Shown: piece by piece, positions 58,521 to 64,000 of the stretch
Numbering within the stretch: the stretch's first letter is position 1
How the letters are laid out: each line of letters begins with the position of its first letter
Source: Candidatus Microthrix subdominans
Lineage (GTDB): Bacteria > Actinomycetota > Acidimicrobiia > Acidimicrobiales > Microtrichaceae
Length of the DNA: 64,000 nt
Direction of reading: 5' to 3'
NCBI GenBank assembly: GCA_016719385.1
Contig: JADJZA010000001.1
Span: forward strand, 62,001 to 126,000
The notes under the pieces: generated by a model
Seen by the model: the letters and a program-made list of their open reading frames with translations, nothing else
The model's database searches: none
Told to the model about the DNA's origin: nothing
Translations under genes and position numbers: made by a program

Positions 58521-58663
58521 CGGGCTGCCTGCCCGGCCAGCAGTGCGAAGCCCCGCCAGCGCCAGTTGCAGCCGACCCGGGCCAGGCCGGCCTCGCGCAT
58601 CCAGGCGAGCTGTTCCTCAACGCCGACCAACACCGTCGTTTCGTTCTTCCACGACATTCGCAT
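58517..58663 (-). pseudogene. C-terminal remnant of a class I SAM methyltransferase
   Basis: About 48 codons with EEQLAWMREAGLARVGCNWRWRGFALLAG, which matches the last strand-helix region of methyltransferases ending in REAGFxDVxxxWKWxxxALLAG. The SAM-binding domain that should precede it is missing; the upstream 190 bases show no similarity. A deletion probably removed the rest, leaving the tail fused to the HAD operon by a four-base overlap. Confidence 0.5.
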
Positions 58664-58755
58664 CAAGTTAGAGCGACGGCACGTTGACGCGGAGGTGGGC
58701 TGAGGGTTCGGCATGCTGTGGCGGGGGGAATTGTAGGGAGGGCGGGGGCACGCGG

Positions 58756-58848
58756 GTGCGGGGCGGCTGTTGTCCCTGCCCGGGGTATGGTGACATCGAG
58801 TTGACCCGCCACGCTCCCGAGCACGGCACGCCCGCGATGTTTGACTGA
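58756..58848 (+). pseudogene. Possible remnant of an antitoxin upstream of vapC
   Basis: A 30-codon frame from GTG ends with DIELTRHAPEHGTPAMFD and a TGA that overlaps the VapC ATG (TGATG), the coupling seen in toxin-antitoxin operons. IELTRH..P.A resembles the end of the Phd/YefM DNA-binding domain, but the rest of an antitoxin is absent. Weak evidence. Confidence 0.3.
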
Positions 58849-59267
58849 TGTTCGTCCTCGATACCTGCATCGTGTCGGAGCTTCGCAAATCCCGATCACA
58901 GGCCGATCCGGGTCTGATCGGTTGGGCGGACGGGGTGCCGGCGACGGAGATGTATCTGTCGACGATGTCGCTCCATGAACTGGAGCTCGGCGTGCTCCTG
59001 GCGGAACGGCGTGACCGGGCAACCGGAAGCGTCCTGCGAACCTGGCTCTCGGAGGCGGTGATGCCGACGTTTGCGAGGCGCCTGCTCCCGATCGACGGTC
59101 AGGTCGCCGCTCTGGCGGCGTCGCTCCACGTGCCCGATCCTGCTCCGCTTGCCGGCTCCCTCATCGCAGCGACCGCGCTGGCGCACGACATGGCCTTGGT
59201 CACCCGAAACGTGGCCGACTTTGACCGGTTTGTCGGTCTGTTGGTGATCAACCCGTTTGAGACGTGA
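58848..59267 (+). CDS. vapC: VapC-like PIN-domain toxin
   Basis: 139 residues, PIN ribonuclease. Acidic residues: Asp5 in FVLDTCIVSELRK, Glu in MSLHELELGVLLAERR, and the late LVTRNVADFDRF with its Asp. Family end GLLVINPF is intact. VapC toxins cut tRNA or rRNA and are neutralised by a VapB/Phd partner; only a 30-codon relic is visible upstream, so the toxin looks orphaned. Confidence 0.88.
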   Translation: MFVLDTCIVSELRKSRSQADPGLIGWADGVPATEMYLSTMSLHELELGVLLAERRDRATGSVLRTWLSEAVMPTFARRLLPIDGQVAALAASLHVPDPAPLAGSLIAATALAHDMALVTRNVADFDRFVGLLVINPFET

Positions 59268-59315
59268 GCGGCTGCCCGGGATCGGCCGCACGGTCGCTGA
59301 ACATGGGATCATTCG

Positions 59316-60293
59316 ATGATGAGCAACGAAACCTCTACGAACGCAGGTGTCGCCCCAACGGCGAGCACGTCCGGCAGCGTCGCCCGGGTGGTTGAGGCCC
59401 TCGACGCGGCCGGGATCGACGCCGAGGTTCGGCACTTTGACGAGTCGACCCGCACTGCCGCCGATGCGGCGGCGGCCTTGGGCGTGTTGCAGGCCCAGAT
59501 CGCCAAGACCCTGGTGTTTCTCGCCGACGGCGCACCCATCATTGTGGTGATGGGCGGCGACGACCGGGTGGACACCGAGGCGTTGGGGGCCGCCCTCGAC
59601 GGCGCCACGATCGGGCGGGCCGATGCGGATTCCGTGCGGTCCGGCACCGGCTTTGCCATCGGCGGTGTGAGCCCCGCCGGGCTACCCCGCGGCCTCACCG
59701 TGCTGGTCGATCGCTCGCTCAGCGAGGTCGGCGAGCTCTGGGCGGCGGCAGGCACCCCGAAGAGTGTGTACCGCACCAGCTATGGCGAGCTGCTGTCGGT
59801 CACCGGCGGGCGAGAAGGTCTCGGTGGCCCAACGGTGAATACGGGGCGGAAGCGCGGGGTGGAGCACCCGGGGGTGGAGCACCCGGTGGCGGAGGGACAG
59901 TCCACGCCACTCTGGGTGATCGACGGTAACAACGTGATGGGATCTGCTGCCGACGGGTGGTGGAACGACCCGTCCGCAGCGGCCGCGCGGCTGGCCGAAC
60001 GGGTAGGACGCTGGGCCCGGTCGATCGACGCTGCGCTGGCGCTCGTGTTCGACGGATCGCCCGATGACGCGATCTCGGCGGCGGCCGGCGGCAACCTCGA
60101 AGTGCTCTATGCCCGACGGAAGGGCCGGGACGCCGCCGACGATCGCATCGTCGAGGAAGTGGAGGCCCGCTACGGCGACCATCCTGAAACAACGGTCGTC
60201 ACCTCCGACCGTGGCCTGATCGGCCGCCTGCCCCCGGGTGTGCTCGTGACGGGTGCCGGACGGTTTCTGCGCTCCCTTCCGGAATCATCGTGA
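59316..60293 (+). CDS. Fusion of YbaK/EbsC tRNA-editing domain and NYN/YacP-like nuclease
   Basis: 325 residues. Residues 20-170 are a YbaK/EbsC (ProX-like) deacylase: AAALGVLQAQIAKTLVF, GTGFAIGGVSPAGLPRG, VLVDRSLSEVGELWAAAGTP. After a linker with VEHPGVEHPVAEGQ, residues 200-322 form an NYN/PIN-like domain: LWVIDGNNVMGSAADGWWND, ALVFDGSP, RDAADDRIVEEVE and VTSDRGLIGRL with four acidic positions. Cleavage of RNA and removal of mischarged amino acids from tRNA are thus in one protein; the combined role is unknown. One uninterrupted frame. Confidence 0.82.
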   Translation: MMSNETSTNAGVAPTASTSGSVARVVEALDAAGIDAEVRHFDESTRTAADAAAALGVLQAQIAKTLVFLADGAPIIVVMGGDDRVDTEALGAALDGATIGRADADSVRSGTGFAIGGVSPAGLPRGLTVLVDRSLSEVGELWAAAGTPKSVYRTSYGELLSVTGGREGLGGPTVNTGRKRGVEHPGVEHPVAEGQSTPLWVIDGNNVMGSAADGWWNDPSAAAARLAERVGRWARSIDAALALVFDGSPDDAISAAAGGNLEVLYARRKGRDAADDRIVEEVEARYGDHPETTVVTSDRGLIGRLPPGVLVTGAGRFLRSLPESS

Positions 60294-60354
60294 CCCTCGA
60301 CGATCTTGAGGAACCGGATGCCGCACCACATGGGGTGGCGTCGCTGTGGCGCCG

Positions 60355-60648
60355 TCAGTCGTGGAACTGAACCGACTGGCGGTGCGCGACCAGCGGTTCC
60401 ACGTGATCGGTGACGACGGCCCTGTGCGCGGGATGGGCCAGGTAGGCGCGCCAAGCGGCCTCGTCGGCGTACTCGCCCACGATGGCCACGTCGGCGGTGT
60501 CGTCGCGGAGCCCCAGATCCCGGCCCGCTCGGTAGGAGACGATCTCGGGGATCTGGGCGGGAAGGGAACGCAGCGCGTCCACCAAGGCGTTGACCTGGGT
60601 GTCGTCGGCGTCATCTCGCATGGTCAGCAGCAGCACGTGGCGGAACAT
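60355..60648 (-). CDS. Dabb-domain (stress-responsive A/B barrel) protein
   Basis: 97 residues, a single ferredoxin-like dimeric barrel: MFRHVLLLTMRDDADDTQVN, LPAQIPEIVSYRAGRDLG, DVAIVGEYADEAAWRAYLAH and HVEPLVAHRQSVQF. Complete family pattern. Function not defined. Convergent with the YbaK-NYN gene, 61 bases apart. Confidence 0.88.
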   Translation of the reverse strand: MFRHVLLLTMRDDADDTQVNALVDALRSLPAQIPEIVSYRAGRDLGLRDDTADVAIVGEYADEAAWRAYLAHPAHRAVVTDHVEPLVAHRQSVQFHD

Positions 60649-60681
60649 GGCCTCATTATCTCATGCGCCGTGGTGCGCTGA

Positions 60682-61623
60682 TCAGGGCGAATCGGCCAGC
60701 CCGTCCAGCGCAGAGCCGATCGCCTCGAGGTCCTCGGGGGTCTTGGCGATCGAGCCCAGAGTAGAGCGGGCAACGTTCGTCTCGAACTCGACGAGGCCGA
60801 GTGCGGTGAGGGCTGCGACCCAGTCGATCGACTCGGCCAGCCCTGGCGGGTAGTCCAGGTCGAGTGTCCGTACCTCGAAGACGAATGCGGTTGCTGCCTC
60901 GATCAGCGGCAGCCCGGCGTCACCCACTCGGCGGCGGACGATCTCGACCGCTCGTTCGACCGACTGGTGCTCCATCCGGTGGTAGTGGCAGCCCCGTTTG
61001 AGTGCGTCGCTGAGCGGACGGCTGCCGTTGCACGTAATGATGACGATCGGCGGAACCTTGGGGCCAAACGTGCCGATTTCGGGCACGGTCACCGACATCT
61101 GCCCGAGAAACTCCACCAACAGGGCCTCAAAGCGAGCGTCGCTTCGATCGACGTCATCGATCAGGAGTACAGCTGGCACCTCGTCGTCGTGGCGAACCGC
61201 ACGCAGCAGCGGCCCGTCGATGAGGAAGTCCGCGGTGAAGAGGTCGTCCAGCGACGTCGCCGGCGTCGCTGCCGGGCTGACGTCCTGTGCCTGGTCGGGG
61301 GGAAGGTCGTTTGTGGCCTCGGCCCGCCGGAGCGCCAGCACCTGTCTGGGCCGGTTCCACCGATAGAGCGCGTCGTCGGCGGTGCTGCCCTCGTAGCAGT
61401 GCAATTGGATCAGCGGGGTGCGCAGCGCAGCGGCCAGCGCCGTGGCGGCGGAGGACTTGCCCACGCCGGAAGGGCCTTCCAACAGGAGCGGTTGGCTCAG
61501 CCGCATGGCCAAGAACAGGGCCATTGCCAGGCCCTCGTCGGCCAGGTAGTCCAACCGGTCGAGTTCGGAGCGCAGCGGATCGAGCGTGGAGTTGATGGAC
61601 ACGCCGTCAGCTTGGCAGGCCAC
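60682..61623 (-). CDS. MoxR-family AAA+ ATPase
   Basis: 313 residues. Walker A EGPSGVGKSS, Walker B VLLIDDVDRSD, sensor 1 IITCNGSRPLSDALKRG-like region (TCNGSRPLSDALKR). A Pro/Ala-rich insert lies at about 105-125. MoxR proteins act as chaperones, often with a VWA-domain protein; none is encoded next to it here. In-frame GTG at residue 8 could be the true start. Confidence 0.85.
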   Translation of the reverse strand: MACQADGVSINSTLDPLRSELDRLDYLADEGLAMALFLAMRLSQPLLLEGPSGVGKSSAATALAAALRTPLIQLHCYEGSTADDALYRWNRPRQVLALRRAEATNDLPPDQAQDVSPAATPATSLDDLFTADFLIDGPLLRAVRHDDEVPAVLLIDDVDRSDARFEALLVEFLGQMSVTVPEIGTFGPKVPPIVIITCNGSRPLSDALKRGCHYHRMEHQSVERAVEIVRRRVGDAGLPLIEAATAFVFEVRTLDLDYPPGLAESIDWVAALTALGLVEFETNVARSTLGSIAKTPEDLEAIGSALDGLADSP

Positions 61624-61677
61624 CGATCAGGGCGGCGCCGTTGCGACGCAACGTCATGATCGGGGCAGGCCCGTCGG

Positions 61678-62277
61678 TCAGGGCAGGGCGGCTGCGTGGG
61701 CGAGTGCCATGCGGATGAGGCGTCCCTGGCCGTTGGCCATCTCGCCGCCGGTCGCCACTGAGATTGCTTCCTCGGGGGTGATCCAGGCAAGGTCGAGGGC
61801 ATCCTGGGCCGGCGAGCACGGGCCGCCAACCGGCACGACGTAGGCCAGGCTGATCGCATGCTGGCGAGGATCGTGGAAGCCGGTGACCTCCCGGTCCGGG
61901 AAGTACTCCACAACGGTGAAGGGGGCAATCGAGGCCGGCAGCCGGGGCTCGGCGTCGGCCCCCAGGTCTTTGGCAAGGTGCCGCAGCAGGGCGTCGCGCA
62001 CCCGCTCCCCGTACAGGACCCTCCCGGAGACGACCGCCCGGCTCATCGAGCCGTCGGGCAACATGCGCAACAGCAGGCCCACCTCGACCACCTCGCCGGC
62101 GGTGTTGACCCGAACCGGCACGGCGTTGACGTACACCATCGGCACCGAGTCACGGGCCGAACCCAGCCGCTCAGGGCTGAGCCAACCCGACTCGGCCAAG
62201 GGGTTGCCGTTGGCCGACGGGTGGACCACCTCCACCTCGCCGAACGAACCTTCGCCGCCCGCTCCCTGGTCGCTCAC
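61678..62277 (-). CDS. DUF4916 Nudix-like protein
   Basis: 199 residues of the actinobacterial DUF4916 family: WLSPERLGSARDSVPMVYVN, VRVNTAGEVVEVGLLLRM and HAISLAYVVPVGG. The Nudix box is degenerate: GRVLYGERVRDALLRHLAKDLG has His and Lys-Asp in place of the catalytic Glu residues, so hydrolysis is doubtful. The start overlaps the stop of the upstream 150-residue gene by four bases. Confidence 0.8.
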   Translation of the reverse strand: MSDQGAGGEGSFGEVEVVHPSANGNPLAESGWLSPERLGSARDSVPMVYVNAVPVRVNTAGEVVEVGLLLRMLPDGSMSRAVVSGRVLYGERVRDALLRHLAKDLGADAEPRLPASIAPFTVVEYFPDREVTGFHDPRQHAISLAYVVPVGGPCSPAQDALDLAWITPEEAISVATGGEMANGQGRLIRMALAHAAALP

Positions 62278-62726
62278 AGCTCTGGCGAGTCCTCGAACAC
62301 CTGATCGCGATCGTCCTCAATCAGTTCGAGCGCTTCCTCGTCGGCCGGCAGCACTGCGGGGGCGGACCGCTTCTCGGGTTCGGCGGCATCGGCTGCCAAA
62401 AGGTCGGGTACCTCGGTAAGGCCCAGTTCGGCCCTGACCGAACGGACGACCTCGGCGTCGTCCTGCAGACCCGGTTCGAAATCGTCCTCGAGCACGAAGT
62501 ACTCCACCGCTCCTCGCAGCAGCGCCCGCTGAGCGTCGTCCAATCCCTCCGCTTCGTCGAGCAGTTGTGAGATCTGCTCCGCCAGGCGGTGCGCCCGGCC
62601 CGATTCCGGGCTGGACTCCAGCTCGGCCAGCCGGGTTGCCACCCGCGAGCGCAGATCAGGAATTTCCGAGATCATCAGGTTGTCGGCCAGCATCCTGGCT
62701 CGTGCGAGTGCTACTTCGGTAGGCAT
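62274..62726 (-). CDS. Conserved protein, YkvA-like acidic
   Basis: 150 residues, acidic, no signal or membrane helix. ALARARMLADNLMISEIPDL, a helical middle (EQISQLLDEAEGLDDAQRAL) and GAVEYFVLEDDFEPGLQDDAEVVRSV; the YFxLxDD...DDAEVV pattern recalls YkvA/DUF1232-type proteins. Glu/Asp-rich tail. Coupled to the DUF4916 gene. Function unknown. Confidence 0.6.
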   Translation of the reverse strand: MPTEVALARARMLADNLMISEIPDLRSRVATRLAELESSPESGRAHRLAEQISQLLDEAEGLDDAQRALLRGAVEYFVLEDDFEPGLQDDAEVVRSVRAELGLTEVPDLLAADAAEPEKRSAPAVLPADEEALELIEDDRDQVFEDSPEL

Positions 62727-62850
62727 CGGTGCTCCTGGGTTCACGGCGGGACCGTGGTAGCGGTACCCGCTTCGCGCCCGCCGCATGCGGGGACCCTCAG
62801 TGTGCCACGACCGAGGTGGCGTCGGCGGCTGGCGGCGGCATCCTGTGACG

Positions 62851-63657
62851 ATGCCCGAGGGAGACACCCTGTACAAGACCGCCGCCCGGCTTCGACCGGC
62901 GCTCGAGGGCGGCGAGCTGGTGCGCTTCGAAGCGCCGCGCCTCCAAGGGCTCCGCCCTCGACCCGGTGAACGGATCGACTGGGTTCGGGCTGTGGGCAAA
63001 CACCTGCTGATCGGCTGTTCCGGTGGGTTGATCATCGACACCCATCTGCAGATGGCCGGCACCTGGAGGCTGGTCGAGACGGGTGGACGGTGGCCGAAAC
63101 CGCAGCACCTCCTCCGTTGCCGAGTCGACGTCAGGGATTGGCAGGCCCTGTGTTTTTCGGCCCCGATGGTGCGGACCTGGCCGGTCGCCGACCTCGGTAC
63201 TTCCCGTTCACCGCTCGCCCACCTGGGGCCTGACCTGTGCCTGGTCGACGCCGACCTCGACGCTGCGGTCGAGGCGATCGAGCGGCTCGCCGAACCGGAC
63301 GCCGACGTGGGTGATGTGTTGCTCGACCAGCGCTGTTGCTGCGGGGTCGGCAACGTCTATCGCAACGAAGTGTGTTGGGCCCTGAAGCTCCACCCCGCCA
63401 CCCCCGTCGGTTCGCTCGACCGTGCGGCGCGTCGTCGGCTGGTTACGACCGCTGCGCGTCAACTGCGTGCCAACCTGGTCGGCGGGCAGCGTCGCACGGT
63501 CCCCGGTGGTCTGGCCGTGTACGAGCGAGCCGGCGCGTCGTGTCGACGCTGTGCCACGCCGATCGCCACGCGACGGATGGGCGCGGGCCAGCGAGTCACC
63601 TTTTGGTGCCCCACGTGTCAGGAGGACCCGCTCGGTGAGCCGAAGCGGCGCAGGTGA
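62851..63657 (+). CDS. nei: Endonuclease VIII-type DNA glycosylase (Fpg/Nei)
   Basis: Removes oxidised bases and cuts the abasic site. 268 residues from ATG 62851: N-terminal MPEGDTL with catalytic Pro2 and Glu3, HLQMAGTWRL, CCGVGNVYRNEVCW (helix-two-turn-helix) and a C-terminal zinc finger CRRC ... CPTC. The upstream in-frame ATG at 62785 would bury the catalytic Pro2 and is rejected. Confidence 0.94.
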   Translation: MPEGDTLYKTAARLRPALEGGELVRFEAPRLQGLRPRPGERIDWVRAVGKHLLIGCSGGLIIDTHLQMAGTWRLVETGGRWPKPQHLLRCRVDVRDWQALCFSAPMVRTWPVADLGTSRSPLAHLGPDLCLVDADLDAAVEAIERLAEPDADVGDVLLDQRCCCGVGNVYRNEVCWALKLHPATPVGSLDRAARRRLVTTAARQLRANLVGGQRRTVPGGLAVYERAGASCRRCATPIATRRMGAGQRVTFWCPTCQEDPLGEPKRRR

Positions 63658-63685
63658 TGTTGAGGCCGATCCGACGAGGGATACC

Positions 63686-64000
63686 GTGAAGGGTGTGACC
63701 CCCGTCCCCGATCCTGTGACCCAGCGGTCCGGTGCGTTGCGGCCAGGACGTGCGCTTTCAATCCGTTCCGTCGTCGGTGGGGTGGTCCTGACCGGCGCAC
63801 TCCTGGCCGTGGGCTGCGGCGGTGACGGGCCAAGCGCCGTTGCGGATGGCGATGCTGCACCAAGCGCGTCCAGCTCCGGCGGCGAGGCTCCGCTCGATGC
63901 AGAGGCGGCAGACGCCATCAACCTCAGGGTCGTCGCCGACGGGTCTCAGGTGGCCCTCGCCGATGTGGCCGCCACAGACCGGCCAACCCTGCTGTGGTTC
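63686..64000 (+). CDS. TlpA-like lipoprotein, truncated by the window end
   Basis: First 105 codons only. GTG 63686 with GAGGGA five bases upstream (GTG 63695 also possible). Arg-rich start, hydrophobic stretch SVVGGVVLTGALLAVGC with a lipobox Cys, Ser/Ala-rich spacer, then INLRVVADGSQVALADVAAT and DRPTLLWF, the first strand of a thioredoxin-like TlpA/AhpC fold; the CxxC would come next, outside the window. Confidence 0.65.
   Translation, partial: MKGVTPVPDPVTQRSGALRPGRALSIRSVVGGVVLTGALLAVGCGGDGPSAVADGDAAPSASSSGGEAPLDAEAADAINLRVVADGSQVALADVAATDRPTLLWF

Overview
High-GC actinobacterial chromosome, probably Acidimicrobiia (relatives of Ilumatobacter or Microthrix). This is an inference from gene families: a WhiB regulator, a SigK/RskA-type sigma/anti-sigma pair, DUF2017 and DUF4916 proteins, a deazaflavin-dependent nitroreductase, oligoribonuclease and a caa3-type oxidase operon with CtaA/CtaB, combined with strong G/C bias at third codon positions. 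No rRNA or CRISPR array was seen.

Layout. 1-9.3 kb: the second half of the S10/spc ribosomal run and the alpha operon (L24 to L17, with secY, adk, infA and rpoA), all on the plus strand, then truA. 10.4-18.2 kb: an ECF sigma factor and RskA-like anti-sigma factor, a repeat- and hairpin-rich spacer, a 2,975-bp IS21-family element bounded by 7-bp direct repeats, a membrane sulfite-oxidase-fold molybdoenzyme whose 5' end is split by that element, and a two-domain fasciclin lipoprotein. 18.3-21.2 kb: ACT-domain malic enzyme, a HAD protein and tRNA-Glu, tRNA-Asp and tRNA-Phe. 21.3-32.3 kb: DUF2017, clpS and ctaA on the minus strand; then ctaB, a subunit-I-like protein lacking the metal ligands, a subunit-III-like protein, an unrecognised membrane protein and the genuine ctaC-ctaD-ctaE-ctaF oxidase genes on the plus strand. 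32.3-47 kb: housekeeping and accessory genes (ABC exporter, esterase lipoprotein, serS, maf, dus, pdxH, CcdA/TlpA pair, whiB, thioesterase, orn, dut, metallophosphoesterase). 47-52 kb: an SDR, a MauE-like protein, leuA with a leucine-attenuator leader, and a divergent nitroreductase/TetR pair with two operator-like palindromes. 52-64 kb: VIT1-like transporter, a very large Lhr helicase, HAD, VapC toxin, a YbaK-NYN fusion, a MoxR ATPase, DUF4916, a Nei glycosylase and a truncated TlpA-like lipoprotein.

How the parts fit. Translation/transcription genes fill the first 10 kb. The respiratory block holds heme A synthesis (CtaB, CtaA) next to the oxidase that needs it. The sigma factor, molybdoenzyme and fasciclin genes probably formed one envelope-redox regulon, as in mycobacterial SigK loci, before the IS21 element separated them. 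The most unusual items are the ligand-less oxidase subunit I gene with its two partners, the YbaK-NYN fusion, the leuA leader with three tandem Leu codons, the CTG start of infA, and the cleanly bounded IS21 copy carrying a wrecked transposase but an intact IstB and a small HTH passenger.
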